Positions 8,366 through 19,034 are shown, counted from the first letter of the stretch. The stretch is 64,000 nucleotides of DNA from Chryseobacterium oranimense (GCF_025244725.1 NZ_CP104203.1:2976001-3040000); one strand, 5' to 3'. Numbers and translations: made by a program. The notes: generated by a model not told the origin, from the letters alone.

Positions 8366-10306
8366 TTAGTTGAACAAATACCACACAATACCAATATTCA
8401 ACCTGAAGTCGTAAACCGGATAATGTGGAAATGCATATGCTTTATTGTTGGAAAGAACTGTTCCTATCTGCTGGCCTTCTACATAGAAGAACATTTTTTT
8501 AACCTTCATATTGATATAAAGACCTGCAATAGGCTGTCCGCCGATAGAAAATGAATCTGCATTAGGCAGAATATATTCGTTTAAGATAGGGAAATAATCT
8601 CTTGAGGCAAATTTTGAGAAGTAATAAACTTTTAATCCGGCCTGAATTTCTGCCGCTTTTTTGAATGCCTGACTCTGGAAGAAGAAATTGGCTCTTCCGA
8701 TAAAGCCCGGCATTGGAAGGAGTTCTTTATTGGTCAGTGCATTCTGGAAATGAACTCTTGTATTCAGATGGAATTTTCCGAAACTGAATGTGGCATCTCC
8801 CCCGATCTGAGAGATATTGAGCGAGCTGCTGCTTTGTTGCGGTGCTCCGTCAGCATTAAAATAGGTGTAATTATCTATTCTAAAATAGTTGGCAAAAATT
8901 TCGGTTTTAAACCATTTAAGATTAACACTTCCTCCAATTTCCGTTACCGTCTGGTTTTTGGCATTTTCAAGATAATAGTTGTATTTATTGTAAACTGAAG
9001 TATTCAGAAGATAATTAAATGAAGGATAAGCGCTTTGGAAGTTTACTTTTGCATTCACAAAATAATCTTTTACCGGCTCAAACTTTATGTTATTGGCTGT
9101 TCTAAGATAGCTCCCAAATTGGCTTCCGTTGGAAAATTCCAAAAAGGATTTCAGCTGAAATTTGTCCCAAAGTTTAACCTGAAGATTTCCTACTGCACCT
9201 ATTCTGTTTTCTTTAAGTTCAGTAGGAAGAGTTACTCCATTTATTGTCATAAGATCTCTAACTCCAAATTTCAACATCTGATAACGTACCCCACCATCAA
9301 GCTTGAATTTTTCATTATTAAAAACAAGGCTTACCGTATTGCTGAAGTTATCAGAATATTTTTTTGTTGTAAGGGGAAAACCACTGGTAAGTTCGGTAGC
9401 AGCATCATCATACCAATAAGTTTCTACCGCTCCCTGATTATAAAAATATTTGTTCCCTTGGTGAGATAATGTATGTCGTATGCTAAAAGGAAATTTTTCT
9501 GAATTAAAGGGTGTAAACTGGTGGCTCAGGTAATACCTCCTGTATGAAAACTGAGAACTTGATGAAGCCAGGTTCACCTGAGCATTCTGTCTGTTACTAT
9601 AATTGCTGTCACCGCTCTGAAAGAGATCATCTTCCGTGATTCCTCCACTTTCCTGGTTGTTCACATTCTGATGGAGATAGTGAGCAAACAACTCATAATT
9701 CCCGCTCTTAGAAATATAATGTCCTGAAAATAAGGTATTGTTATTGGAAGCTAATGAATTTCTGTAAAACCCCTGGGACCGAAGCCCCATATACTCGAGT
9801 GCAAAATTGAATCTCTTCCCGATATTCTGGGTATAGGTGGATTTTAATGCCGCCCCATTCTTCATGGCCGTATGGTAAATGAAAGCGGCTGTTGGGGTTT
9901 TTACGTCGTAATATTTTACATCATCAGCACCGATGATCATGTATGATTTGTTGGAAGGAAGCAGAGAAAGGTTCTGCTCGGGATTAACTTCATAAACCAG
10001 AGGATTGAACCCTGCCCCTATATTGGCAACCTGAGCTCTACCAAAGTTATCCGTATTATTATATTGTGAAAAGATATGGGTTTTGTCAAAAGTCATTACC
10101 GTATCAAAAATCTTCTTTTCAGAAAACTGGGTCTGATACTGATAATCATTAATGGTAGGCTTAAAAATCTTCAGAGAATCTTTTTTCCCGGTATCTATAA
10201 CAAGGGTATCTTCTTCTTTTTTGGGTTGCTTAATATCTGTTTTATTAACGACCTGCGCCTTCGCAACGTATCCAAAGAAGATGATTATAATAAGGATATA
10301 CTTCAT
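8366..10306 (-). CDS. Putative outer-membrane porin (Porin_10-like)
   Basis: Starting at the ATG at 10306, the 646-residue product opens with a clean signal peptide (MKYILIIIIFFGYVAKAQ). An upstream in-frame TTG at 10327 would only add seven polar residues ahead of the signal. The rest is rich in alternating aromatic and polar residues and ends in an aromatic strand (FRLNIGIVWYLFN), as in outer-membrane beta-barrels. The pattern (LEYMGLRSQGFYRNSLASNNN, FLEFSNGSQFGSYLRTANN) fits the Bacteroidota putative-porin family PF14121. The solute is unknown. The family call rests on remembered similarity and fold composition. Confidence 0.75.
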   Translation of the reverse strand: MKYILIIIIFFGYVAKAQVVNKTDIKQPKKEEDTLVIDTGKKDSLKIFKPTINDYQYQTQFSEKKIFDTVMTFDKTHIFSQYNNTDNFGRAQVANIGAGFNPLVYEVNPEQNLSLLPSNKSYMIIGADDVKYYDVKTPTAAFIYHTAMKNGAALKSTYTQNIGKRFNFALEYMGLRSQGFYRNSLASNNNTLFSGHYISKSGNYELFAHYLHQNVNNQESGGITEDDLFQSGDSNYSNRQNAQVNLASSSSQFSYRRYYLSHQFTPFNSEKFPFSIRHTLSHQGNKYFYNQGAVETYWYDDAATELTSGFPLTTKKYSDNFSNTVSLVFNNEKFKLDGGVRYQMLKFGVRDLMTINGVTLPTELKENRIGAVGNLQVKLWDKFQLKSFLEFSNGSQFGSYLRTANNIKFEPVKDYFVNAKVNFQSAYPSFNYLLNTSVYNKYNYYLENAKNQTVTEIGGSVNLKWFKTEIFANYFRIDNYTYFNADGAPQQSSSSLNISQIGGDATFSFGKFHLNTRVHFQNALTNKELLPMPGFIGRANFFFQSQAFKKAAEIQAGLKVYYFSKFASRDYFPILNEYILPNADSFSIGGQPIAGLYINMKVKKMFFYVEGQQIGTVLSNNKAYAFPHYPVYDFRLNIGIVWYLFN

Positions 10307-10361
10307 GTGTTCATTTATATTGTTCAAAAATCATAAAGATTCATTGTTGATTTTGGTACAG

Positions 10362-10369
10362 CAAAAATA
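10362..10369 (-). promoter_or_regulatory. Candidate promoter -7 box for the porin gene
   Basis: Minus-strand TATTTTTG (TAnnTTTG) lies about 55 bases before the ATG at 10306. This is consistent with a short untranslated leader. Confidence 0.4.
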
Positions 10370-10380
10370 AGAAATAAAAG

Positions 10381-10410
10381 GAAACAAAAACCCCTGCATT
10401 TCGCAGGGGT
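10381..10410 (-). terminator. Rho-independent terminator of the exported-protein gene
   Basis: Read on the minus strand, ACCCCTGC-gaaat-GCAGGGGT forms a strong GC hairpin followed by TTTTTGTTTCC. It lies just 3' of the gene ending at 10424. Confidence 0.85.
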
Positions 10411-10423
10411 CAAGATATGGTGT

Positions 10424-11101
10424 TTAGTTGTTTATGAATTCTACCAGTTTTATCATATCTGGTTCTTTGTTGAAATTGATTTTATTTGATTTCACAAAAT
10501 TATCCAGATCTTTTTTATCTACTGAAAAAATTGCAGCAGCATCTGCTGTATTCTTAGGGAATTTAGAGAACTTTTTGTCCTTCGCTATAAGATAAAGATC
10601 CTTATCTTTTTCATAATAATCATTAGCATCTTTAGTAAAACCGTTATTACTTTTTGTGCCTCCCATAAGCTCCATCTTTTCCCTTTTATATAAAGAGAAT
10701 TTGGGATTATCTACTAATATTACCAGATATCCTGTTCTTGTCTTACCCTCATAAGAATATGTAAGAGACTCATACGTTTTTTTAAGAGCTGGAAAATGAA
10801 TTTTAAGCCCTTCTGTTTTATTTGCATTATATAACTCTTCCCCCATCTTGAATTCCATTTCATCCTGGTAAGCATTATAACGAAGATCCTGAACATTTTT
10901 ACTATAATCTTTTATAGTAACTTTTTCGAAATTGTCTCCATTCACATATGGGGATCCATCGATTTTACGATCCTCCTTATGCACTCTTCCTGGTTTACTA
11001 TAGAAACCGTCCGGTGTGGTAACAACATTTAGGATATCGCTGTTTTGGGAAAAAAGACTCTGTCCTACAAGTATTGTGATAATAAAAGTAATTTTTTTCA
11101 T
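10424..11101 (-). CDS. Exported protein of unknown function
   Basis: A 225-residue protein with an N-terminal signal peptide (MKKITFIITILVGQSLFSQ). The mature part is lysine-rich and hydrophilic, with no cysteine and no membrane segment. I do not recognise a family; the pattern YSYEGKTRTGYLVILVDNPKFSLY suggests a beta-rich periplasmic or surface protein. It is bracketed by two terminators (10381-10410 and 11124-11150), so it is probably its own transcription unit, although readthrough from susD is possible. Function should not be guessed from the neighbouring SusCD pair alone. Confidence 0.7.
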   Translation of the reverse strand: MKKITFIITILVGQSLFSQNSDILNVVTTPDGFYSKPGRVHKEDRKIDGSPYVNGDNFEKVTIKDYSKNVQDLRYNAYQDEMEFKMGEELYNANKTEGLKIHFPALKKTYESLTYSYEGKTRTGYLVILVDNPKFSLYKREKMELMGGTKSNNGFTKDANDYYEKDKDLYLIAKDKKFSKFPKNTADAAAIFSVDKKDLDNFVKSNKINFNKEPDMIKLVEFINN

Positions 11102-11123
11102 ATTAATATTGATCTTTAAATTT

Positions 11124-11150
11124 AAAAAGCCGCTCTAGGAGCGGCTTTTT
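11124..11150 (-). terminator. Rho-independent terminator of the susCD operon
   Basis: AAAAAGCCGCTC-TAG-GAGCGGCTTTTT is a perfect 12-bp inverted repeat with A/T tails, lying 3' of susD on the minus strand. It is symmetrical and could act in both directions. Confidence 0.9.
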
Positions 11151-11155
11151 TTGTA

Positions 11156-12583
11156 TTAATTACCAAACCCTGGGTTAGGCGTTACTAATGTTCCGGGAAC
11201 ATTAATTTCTGTTCTAGGTATAGGGAAAGTTAACAATTGGTTTCCAACGTTTCTAACAGTACCTGCAACACCGCTAGAGCTTCTTTGAATAATTGGTTGA
11301 TTTCTTCTTAATAAATCCCAATATCCAAATCCTTCTCCTACAAGTTCTTTTTGTCTTTCAGTGTAAACATCGTTTAATGTAAGTGTCACTGCAGGTGTTA
11401 AAGCTCCTGTAGCTTTTCCACGTTTAGCCTGAATCATATTGTAGTAAGTCAATGCAGTTGCAGCATTTCCTCCTGCTTGAAGTTCAGCTTCAGCACCGTT
11501 TAACAATACCTCTTCGTATCTTACAACACGAATATTATCAAAACTATTCACATATTTACCGTTAAGAACATTTGTTGATGAAATAACTGCTCCTCTCACA
11601 TCATCCGCAACATAAGACAGTCTTAATGCAGGAACAACCTTCATATTTCCGTATCCTTTTGGAGCAAGGTTTAGTTTGTTAGAAGTAGATGTTGTTCCAA
11701 GGTCGTTAGTGGAACCTACAGCAATTTCAAAAATTGAGTTAACCGAAGAATCCGGTTTTGAAAAACTTCCGGAGAAATCAGATGCACCAATCACAGAATA
11801 TTTACCTGAAGCAACCAAATCAGCTACCAAAGTTCTAACTTTTGCATAATCACCTTTGTAAAGATAATATCTTGACATAAGTGCTTTCACTCCATATTGG
11901 TTAATTTCTGTTCTTGTAAGATGTATATTGGCTGTTGGAGTTCCCATTAGGGAAAGTGCCTTATCAAAATCAGCTTCTATCTGAGCTCTTGTTTCAGCTA
12001 CTGTAGAACGAGCCTGCTTAGCTTCAGGATTGTACACTGTAGGAATAACTACTCCTGTAGTACCTCCTGCATACTCCTGTCCAAACATTCTTAATAGGTC
12101 AAATAAAGCTAAAGCTCTAGAAGCATATGCCTGACCTTTAAGGTAATTAGCTCTTGCCTGAATCACTGCAGGATCCTGAGATTGTTTCCATGTTAATTGT
12201 CCTGAAGGCACATTATTAATTACAATGTTAGCCTTTGCAATCACCTTGTACATTTCTGCGTATGGACCAGAAGAATATTGATCTCCTGCAGTCATAGAGT
12301 ATGAGGCAACCGTCTGATAATAACCTGCACCGTTAGCAAAGTCAGAATACATATTGTTACTTCTAAGTTCTCCAATCATTAAAAAATCACATCCATAATA
12401 AGAGGCACTTCTCATTGAAAGATACTGTCCTTTTACAAACGCATCCAATTCTTCAATGGTATTTAATGGTCCCTGTTGAACCTGCTGAAAGAATTCAGTT
12501 TCGATGAAATCATTGCTACACGACGTTAATGCAGCAGTTGATAAAACTGCCAGCATTCCATATTTTAAAATATATTTTTTCAT
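11156..12583 (-). CDS. SusD/RagB-family outer-membrane lipoprotein
   Basis: A 475-residue nutrient-binding lipoprotein. The signal ends in the lipobox LTSC with Cys22, so it is lipid-anchored at the outer surface. The N-terminal TPR-like helices (about residues 40-220) carry segments such as AYASRALALFDLLRMFGQ, and the C-terminal RKELVGEGFGYWDLLRRN is the conserved SusD ending. SusD lids SusC and delivers ligands, which can be glycans, peptides or other oligomers. It follows susC by 10 bases, so the two form one operon. No glycoside hydrolase, peptidase or sensor gene is adjacent, so the substrate is unknown. Confidence 0.93.
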   Translation of the reverse strand: MKKYILKYGMLAVLSTAALTSCSNDFIETEFFQQVQQGPLNTIEELDAFVKGQYLSMRSASYYGCDFLMIGELRSNNMYSDFANGAGYYQTVASYSMTAGDQYSSGPYAEMYKVIAKANIVINNVPSGQLTWKQSQDPAVIQARANYLKGQAYASRALALFDLLRMFGQEYAGGTTGVVIPTVYNPEAKQARSTVAETRAQIEADFDKALSLMGTPTANIHLTRTEINQYGVKALMSRYYLYKGDYAKVRTLVADLVASGKYSVIGASDFSGSFSKPDSSVNSIFEIAVGSTNDLGTTSTSNKLNLAPKGYGNMKVVPALRLSYVADDVRGAVISSTNVLNGKYVNSFDNIRVVRYEEVLLNGAEAELQAGGNAATALTYYNMIQAKRGKATGALTPAVTLTLNDVYTERQKELVGEGFGYWDLLRRNQPIIQRSSSGVAGTVRNVGNQLLTFPIPRTEINVPGTLVTPNPGFGN

Positions 12584-12593
12584 TTTTTACTAA

Positions 12594-15431
12594 TTAAAAT
12601 TGAATATTAAACCCTAGTGAATAAGTCTTTTGAACTGGTAAGTTAAGGTTGTTAGTAGCGTTCAAGTTGTTTTCAGGGTCAAACTTAAGGTTCTTGTCAT
12701 AACGATGCGTCAAGATATTGTTTCCTTGAGCATACACTTCGAATCCTTGAAGTCCTGTTCCTTTTAACATTTTAGCATTAAATTTATATCCAACTCTGAC
12801 ATTGCTTAGTCTTAAATAATCTGTCTTAGCTAAAAATCTTGTTGAAGATCTATTTGAGTTAGTTGCATTATTATATACTGGTTTAGGGTTTGCTGCATTC
12901 GGATTTGAAGGAGTCCAAAAATCAAGAGCATCTGTAGAACCAGGATAAGAATAAGTATACTGACCATCAGATTGAGTATATGAACCCCAATCATTTAGAA
13001 CCTTACCACCAAATCCGAATGTACCTAATGCGGATAAAGTAAAGTTTTTGTAAAATACATTAAGGTTTACACCACCAAATACATTTGAATAAGATCTTCC
13101 TTGTACAGCAAGAGCTGCATCAGCATATTTGTTGGTCGTTTCTCCATCCATTCCATTTTTATACCATAATGGATCACCGTTTGTAGGATCTACACCCGCC
13201 CATTTTCTGATATAGAAAGTACCAATACCTTCCCCTTCTCTAAGAATTGTAGAACCTGTAATCACGTCCTGCCCACCATATAATGATGTAATTTCATTTT
13301 TCAGGGTACTTAAGTTACCTCCAATACTAAGAGTGAAATCTTCTTTTCTTACCACATCATAATTTACAGTAAATTCAAATCCTTTATTTACTAATGATCC
13401 TACATTAATATCCTTATAAGGATATGTTGGAGTAGTTTCAGCAGGTAATCCTTGAGATAATTGCAACGGTACACTGAATACTAAATCTTCAGTCTTTTTG
13501 TTATAATATTCTGCTGTAATGGTAAGTCTGTTTTTGAAGAAGCCCATATCAACACCAAAACTCAAAGGCTTTACAGTTTCCCATCTTAAGTCTGGATTAT
13601 AAACATATCTTGGTGCAGCAGCAGGTGCATCATTATAGTTTCCTGTATATTGGTATAAAGAATATGGAATACTTGAAATTGTGTTACCTACTTTACCATA
13701 AGATCCTCTAAATTTAAATTGGGAAATCATATCCCACTCTTTTACGAATTGAAGTCTCGCTAAATCAACTCCAGCCCCAACTGAATAGAAAGTCCCCCAT
13801 TTTTGGCCAGGTACAAAATTTGATAACGCGTCTCTTCTTATTGAGAGATCAATTAAGATAAACTTATCATAATCATAGTTTAATACTCCAGCATACCCAT
13901 TTCTCGAGCTAATAGATCTATCTCCTTGTGCATAAATAGGCTTTATGAAATTACTTAACGATTCCAAGTTTGGAGAACCTACATTTACCCCTTGTCCTGC
14001 GACAAATCTATAGTTTCTTTGATAAGCCTCTTGAATAGCAGAAATATTGAATCTGTTTTTGTCACCAATTTTAAAGTTATAATTAACAATATTCTGTAAA
14101 TTCCAGTTAAAGTATCTTGAAGTAGATTCAGTTTTTCTACCATTTACCTGATATCCGTCACCATGAATTGGGTTATAGTATGTATCGTTTTCAATATTGT
14201 TATATTCGGCTCCAAAAACTATTTTATACGATAAATTCTTTAAGATTTGATATTCTCCATATAAGTTACCAAAAACCCTTGCAGTAGAAGCTCTGAAATA
14301 GTTATTTTCCTGTACATATCCAGAGTTAAATAAGTTATTGCTTAATCTCCCACTAGTCCCTAAATAATAAGTCCCATCTGCATTATATGCCTGATCTGTA
14401 GGCCTTCCAAATAATTCAAATAAAATAGGATTTGCAAATCCTCCTCCATTTGGAAGAGTATTAATTCTACTGTATGAAAGCTGTATGTCAGTTCCTAACT
14501 TAAATTTATCCGTAGCCTTGTAATCAACTTTTGTAGTAAAACCCAAACGTTTGAAATCAGATCCTTTCAATTCACTTTCCTGAAGGAAATAGTTAGCAGA
14601 ATTGTAATAAGTAATTCTATCATTTCCGCCACTAATTGATGCATTTACCGAGTTCTGATATCCACTTCTACTAGTTACATCCCTCCAGTTTGTATTATTA
14701 GTAGTAGTAAATATCTGTTGAGGCGTAGCTCCATAATCTCCAGCTACCATATCTGCATAAACCTTTTCAGGAGTATCGCCATAATAGTTACCAAAAACAT
14801 GTGTTAAAAGGTATCTATATTGCTCTGTATTTAAGCCTTTCATACCTTCAATAGCACGAGAGTTTGTTCCCGATTCAAAATTTAATGAAATTTTCGGCTT
14901 GCCTTTCTTCCCTGATTTTGTTGTAATAACTATTACCCCAGCACCAGCATCTGCTCCATATACAGCTGTTGAAGCTGCATCCTTAAGTACAGTTACACTT
15001 TCAATATCATCACTGTTTAAATTGGCTAAGATGTTACCAGTTGTAGCTCCGCTTGTTAAGTCACCACTTTGTACTCTGATACCATCAACTACATAAATAG
15101 GGTTAACACCTCCATTTACTGAAGTTATACCTCTTACACGTACAGATGCAAAACCTCCAGGCTGTCCCGACGCATTCCCCGTCTGAACACCGGAAACTCT
15201 ACCTTGAAGCATTTTATCCACTGACGCAACGGGAACATCCTTTATTGCGTCACTTTTCATTGTACCTACAGCTCCAGTTAATTCTTTTACTGTTTTTTTC
15301 TGCCCGAATCCAACCATTACTACTTCATCAATTTCTGTAGTAGCTGTGTCTTTTTTCGTTTTTTGTGCGAAAGCAGTAGTCCCAATAAAGAACAATGCCC
15401 CAACACTCAATACACGTAGTTTAACATTCAT
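12594..15431 (-). CDS. SusC/RagA-family TonB-linked outer-membrane transporter
   Basis: A 945-residue TonB-dependent transporter. After the signal peptide (to about residue 22) comes a TonB box (EIDEVVMVGFG), the plug domain with the SusC signature VSGVQTGNASGQPGG and VYGADAGAGVIVITTKSGKKG, and a C-terminal beta-barrel ending in an aromatic strand (YSLGFNIQF). The N-terminal carboxypeptidase-regulatory-like extension common in SusC proteins is absent, which makes this a short variant. It is transcribed before susD. A TATATTTG box and a long AT-rich upstream region are the only visible regulatory signals; no anti-sigma or hybrid sensor gene lies beside it. Confidence 0.95.
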   Translation of the reverse strand: MNVKLRVLSVGALFFIGTTAFAQKTKKDTATTEIDEVVMVGFGQKKTVKELTGAVGTMKSDAIKDVPVASVDKMLQGRVSGVQTGNASGQPGGFASVRVRGITSVNGGVNPIYVVDGIRVQSGDLTSGATTGNILANLNSDDIESVTVLKDAASTAVYGADAGAGVIVITTKSGKKGKPKISLNFESGTNSRAIEGMKGLNTEQYRYLLTHVFGNYYGDTPEKVYADMVAGDYGATPQQIFTTTNNTNWRDVTSRSGYQNSVNASISGGNDRITYYNSANYFLQESELKGSDFKRLGFTTKVDYKATDKFKLGTDIQLSYSRINTLPNGGGFANPILFELFGRPTDQAYNADGTYYLGTSGRLSNNLFNSGYVQENNYFRASTARVFGNLYGEYQILKNLSYKIVFGAEYNNIENDTYYNPIHGDGYQVNGRKTESTSRYFNWNLQNIVNYNFKIGDKNRFNISAIQEAYQRNYRFVAGQGVNVGSPNLESLSNFIKPIYAQGDRSISSRNGYAGVLNYDYDKFILIDLSIRRDALSNFVPGQKWGTFYSVGAGVDLARLQFVKEWDMISQFKFRGSYGKVGNTISSIPYSLYQYTGNYNDAPAAAPRYVYNPDLRWETVKPLSFGVDMGFFKNRLTITAEYYNKKTEDLVFSVPLQLSQGLPAETTPTYPYKDINVGSLVNKGFEFTVNYDVVRKEDFTLSIGGNLSTLKNEITSLYGGQDVITGSTILREGEGIGTFYIRKWAGVDPTNGDPLWYKNGMDGETTNKYADAALAVQGRSYSNVFGGVNLNVFYKNFTLSALGTFGFGGKVLNDWGSYTQSDGQYTYSYPGSTDALDFWTPSNPNAANPKPVYNNATNSNRSSTRFLAKTDYLRLSNVRVGYKFNAKMLKGTGLQGFEVYAQGNNILTHRYDKNLKFDPENNLNATNNLNLPVQKTYSLGFNIQF

Positions 15432-15487
15432 ATTAACAAATTTTAATATATTTAATTAGCAAATATGTTAATAAATATTAACACTGA

Positions 15488-15495
15488 CAAATATA
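15488..15495 (-). promoter_or_regulatory. Candidate promoter -7 box for susCD
   Basis: Minus-strand TATATTTG (exact TAnnTTTG) lies 57 bases before the susC ATG. No clear -33 box is visible. Confidence 0.45.
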
Positions 15496-16030
15496 GGTTT
15501 CCAGGAAAGTGTAGCTTTGTTTTTCTTTTTGTTTTTAACTATCTCGTGAAATAATCTCTATTAAGTAATAATACCCCCTTTATTTGTATAAATATTTTTT
15601 TTTCACGCATGCCTTTTTTTTTAACAAATTATTATTAGTATAAAAAATATTATTTAGAACAAATATAAATTACATTAAAATGTGATAATGTCTTAAAATC
15701 CTTACAAAAAAGGATGGTTATCATATACTTATAGTTATTAAAAAATTATTATCAATTTTCATTTCTTATAGATCTTATATCCTTTTTATGCACTCCAATT
15801 GCACTGCAGCCTTACATTTATAACGTATAATTTAGACACTTTTTAGTGTTTTACAGCTTCACCACGAGTAATTTTAGGATTTATTTTATTCATTAGATTT
15901 GATGCTATAGATCTTAAACATTCTGTTTAGTGTCTTAAATTATAACAATCTTTCTCTATTTAAATTATCAATTTAAAAAACAATTTGATCAATCAATAAA
16001 AATTATATAAACACAAAGAAGAGATAACAA

Positions 16031-16063
16031 AAAAACCACTTTCCTTAGAAAAGTGGTTTTTAT
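16031..16063 (-). terminator. Rho-independent terminator of the rimP-nusA-infB operon
   Basis: AAAAACCACTTT and AAAGTGGTTTTT pair around a short loop, with A/T runs on both sides. It lies directly 3' of infB on the minus strand. Confidence 0.85.
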
Positions 16064-16079
16064 ATTTATACTAAAATTT

Positions 16080-19034
16080 TTATTTTAGTTTTTTCTTAAC
16101 AGCTACTTCTTCGTAGACTTCAAGAATATCTCCGATTTCAATGTCATTATAGCCTTTAAGGTTTAATCCACATTCATAACCTTTGGTTACTTCTCTTACA
16201 TCATCTTTGAAACGTTTCAAGCTTTCCAGTTCGCCATCGAATTTAACGATACCGTCTCTCAATACTCTTACTTTAGAGCTTCTTGTTACTTTACCTGAAA
16301 GAACCATACATCCGGCAATTGTACCGACTTTAGAAATCTTGAATACCTCTCTGATTTCTACGTTACCGATTACCTGTTCTTTAATCTCAGGAGAAAGCAT
16401 CCCTTCCATCGCTTCTTTAACCTCATCAATAGCGGCATAAATTACCGAATATGTTCTGATTTCGATTTCTTCTTTATCAGCCAATTCTTTAGCATTGGCA
16501 CCCGCTCTTACGTTAAATCCAATGATAATTGCATCAGATGCAGTAGCAAGGTTAACATCGGATTCAGTGATCTGCCCAACTCCTTTGTGAAGAATATTTA
16601 CATTGATCTCTGCTGTAGATAATCTCTGTAACTGGTCAGATAAAGCTTCTACGGAACCATCCACGTCACCTTTAAGGATAATATTCAATTCCTTGAATTC
16701 ACCCAGAGCAATTCTTCTTCCAAGTTCTTCAAGTGTAGTATGCTTCTTCGTTCTGATCGAAAGTTCTCTTTGCAACTGTTCTCTCTTATTGGCAATAGTT
16801 TTAGCCTCACTTTCATCTGCATATACCTTGAACTTATCACCTGCTGTAGGTGCACCATCCAATCCAAGAATAGTCACCGGAATTGAAGGACCTGCTTCTT
16901 TAAGGTTTCTACCTCTTTCATCCAGCATTGCTTTTACCTTACCGTGGTTTTTACCTGCCACTACATAATCTCCCACTCTTAAAGTTCCGGTTTGTACTAA
17001 CATGGTAGCAACATATCCTCTTCCTTTATCAAGTGATGCTTCAATAACAACTCCCTGAGCAGCTCTGTCTGGATTAGCCTTAAGATCAAGCATTTCTGCC
17101 TGAAGCAATACTTTTTCCAAAAGAATATCCATATTGTTACCAAACTTAGCAGAAATTTCCTGCGACTGAACATTTCCACCCCATTCTTCTACCAGGATAT
17201 TCATCCCGGAAAGCTGCTGGCGGATATTATCAGGGTTGGCATTTGGCCTGTCCACTTTGTTTAATGCGATAATCATTGGCACTCCTGCAGCCTGTGCGTG
17301 AGAAATTGCTTCTCTCGTTTGCGGCATTACATCATCATCGGCAGCAATTACAATAATCGCAATATCGGTGATCTGTGCACCTCTGGCCCTCATCGCGGTA
17401 AACGCTTCGTGACCCGGTGTATCCAGGAATGTTATTCTTTGTCCGTTTTCCAATTTCACATTGTAAGCTCCAATGTGCTGGGTAATACCTCCAGACTCAC
17501 CAGCAATAACATTGGTTTTTCTGATGTAGTCAAGCAAAGATGTTTTACCGTGGTCAACGTGACCCATTACCGTAACGATTGGTGCTCTTGGAGAAAGATC
17601 CTCCTCGGTATCCATATCTTCTTCAGATTCTATTTCTTCCAGATCAGCATCTGAGAATTCAATTTTAAATCCAAATTCATCAGCAACCAATAACAAGGTA
17701 TCAGCTTCAAGTCTTTGGTTCATGGTTACCATTACACCAAGAGAGAAACAAGCAGAAATAACTTCTGTAGGAGAAACATTCATTAAGCTCGCCAATTCAC
17801 CTACTGTGATGAATTCGGTTACTTTTAACGTTCTGTCCTGAGCATCAATCTCCTGCTGACGTTCGTCCTGTTCTCTACGATAGGTTCTCTTGTCTTTTCT
17901 GTGTTTTGCAGATTTAGACTTACCTCCTTTGTTGGTAAGTTTTTCAAGAGTTTCCTTGATCTGGTTTTTAACCTGTTCGTCAGTAAGCTCGACAGGCATT
18001 GTTCTTTGTCCAGGTCTGTTGTTGTTTCCACCCGGACCTTTTTTAAATCCGCCTCCCTGTCCTGGTGGACGGTTTCCTTGATTATTTCCGAAGCGGTTTC
18101 CACCTTGACCTCCCTGACCTGGCGGACGGTTTCCTCCAGGACCACCTTGTCCCTGCGGACGGTTTCCTCCAGGGCCTCCGTTATTGTGAGGACGGTTTCC
18201 TTGACCACCTTGGTTATTGTTATTATTTCCTGAGTTTTGGCTATTCCCCTGGCCTTGTTGGTTATTCGGGCCTCCAGGTTTTTCAATTCTCTTTCTTTTC
18301 TTTTTAGCTCCTGAACCAGGCTTTGGTGCAAATTGCGTTAAGTCAATTTTTTCACCCACGATCTTAGGACCATCCAGTTTCTGATAAACAGTTTCTATTT
18401 TCTGAGGTTCCTGAGAATCAGACTCAGTAGTTTGTTGAGGCTCTGCCTTATTTTCTGCAGGCTCAGGCTGTTTTGGAGTTTCTTTCACAGGTTCCGCCGG
18501 TTTTTCCTCTTCTTTTTTCTCCTCCATTTTTGGTTTATCTTTTTTTACAGGTCTATTTCTGGATTCTATTTGGGACAGATCTATTTTATCCAGAACTTTG
18601 AATTCCTGTTTTTCAGGAGCTGCTTTAACTTCCGGTTCAGCCACAACTTCTTCTTTCTTTTCTTCAACCGGTACTGCTACAGGCGCTGGTGCTGCAGGAG
18701 CTTCTTCAACCTCAGGCGCTTTAGATTCAAGATCTATTTTACCTAAAATTTTAGTTTCTGGTTTATTTGCTTTAGCTCTTATTACTTCAGGGGTTTTCTT
18801 TTCCTCAATTTCCAGCTTTTCTTCCGGAACTTTGGTGATCACCACCTCATGGGAAGCTTTTCGCTGTTCGCCGTCTTTGGCAAACTCAGCCTCCAATGCA
18901 GAATATGCCGCTTCTTCTAATTGAGCGTTAGGATTGCTTTCAACAACGAAGTCTTTGGACTGTAAAAATTCTACTAATCTGGACATCGAAATATTGAATT
19001 CCTTAACCGCTTTATTTAATCTTATTTTTGGCAT
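16080..19034 (-). CDS. infB: Translation initiation factor IF-2
   Basis: IF-2 is the GTPase that brings initiator tRNA to the ribosome. The 984 residues divide into a short IF2-N-type start ([14 protein letters not shown]), a long charged linker rich in E/K/P, a Gly/Asn/Gln/Pro low-complexity stretch, a second IF2-N-like domain, then the G domain from about residue 485. The G domain shows [10 protein letters not shown] (G1), DTPGHEAF (G3), NKVD (G4) and SAK (G5). Domains II-IV follow to the C-terminus. It lies 76 bases downstream of nusA, the usual bacterial order, and ends at a terminator. Several long antisense frames across it are shadows. Confidence 0.97.
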   Translation of the reverse strand: MPKIRLNKAVKEFNISMSRLVEFLQSKDFVVESNPNAQLEEAAYSALEAEFAKDGEQRKASHEVVITKVPEEKLEIEEKKTPEVIRAKANKPETKILGKIDLESKAPEVEEAPAAPAPVAVPVEEKKEEVVAEPEVKAAPEKQEFKVLDKIDLSQIESRNRPVKKDKPKMEEKKEEEKPAEPVKETPKQPEPAENKAEPQQTTESDSQEPQKIETVYQKLDGPKIVGEKIDLTQFAPKPGSGAKKKRKRIEKPGGPNNQQGQGNSQNSGNNNNNQGGQGNRPHNNGGPGGNRPQGQGGPGGNRPPGQGGQGGNRFGNNQGNRPPGQGGGFKKGPGGNNNRPGQRTMPVELTDEQVKNQIKETLEKLTNKGGKSKSAKHRKDKRTYRREQDERQQEIDAQDRTLKVTEFITVGELASLMNVSPTEVISACFSLGVMVTMNQRLEADTLLLVADEFGFKIEFSDADLEEIESEEDMDTEEDLSPRAPIVTVMGHVDHGKTSLLDYIRKTNVIAGESGGITQHIGAYNVKLENGQRITFLDTPGHEAFTAMRARGAQITDIAIIVIAADDDVMPQTREAISHAQAAGVPMIIALNKVDRPNANPDNIRQQLSGMNILVEEWGGNVQSQEISAKFGNNMDILLEKVLLQAEMLDLKANPDRAAQGVVIEASLDKGRGYVATMLVQTGTLRVGDYVVAGKNHGKVKAMLDERGRNLKEAGPSIPVTILGLDGAPTAGDKFKVYADESEAKTIANKREQLQRELSIRTKKHTTLEELGRRIALGEFKELNIILKGDVDGSVEALSDQLQRLSTAEINVNILHKGVGQITESDVNLATASDAIIIGFNVRAGANAKELADKEEIEIRTYSVIYAAIDEVKEAMEGMLSPEIKEQVIGNVEIREVFKISKVGTIAGCMVLSGKVTRSSKVRVLRDGIVKFDGELESLKRFKDDVREVTKGYECGLNLKGYNDIEIGDILEVYEEVAVKKKLK
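18000..18275. repeat. infB: Low-complexity repeat tract inside infB
   Basis: The DNA consists of imperfect repeats of a unit encoding [13 protein letters not shown] peptides, producing a Gly/Asn/Gln/Arg/Pro-rich linker of about 90 residues between the acidic linker and the folded part of IF-2. The repeats could vary in copy number between strains by slippage. Disorder and RNA affinity are inferences from composition. Confidence 0.7.

Larger units (their letters stand above)
15432..16079. other. AT-rich non-coding region between susC and infB
   Basis: About 650 bases without a plausible gene. It holds the susC promoter box at one end and the infB terminator at the other. Between them are only weak features: a small hairpin ACACT-tttt-AGTGT near 15836-15850, and an imperfect long-range inverted repeat (ATTTAGACAC near 15830, GTGTCTTAAAT near 15930). 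I see no tRNA-like or riboswitch-like fold. Confidence 0.6.

Noticed and set aside
15780..15935. Possible regulatory RNA or attenuator before susC
   Set aside because: Only weak AT-rich inverted repeats; no stable fold, no conserved motif and no pairing with a promoter.
18000..18275. CRISPR-like repeat array
   Set aside because: The repeats lie in frame within infB, have no unique spacers, and encode a Gly/Asn/Gln linker.
18432..18924. Plus-strand open frames opposite infB
   Set aside because: Low-complexity Phe/Arg- or Ser-rich translations antisense to the E/K/P-rich linker of infB; they are compositional shadows.
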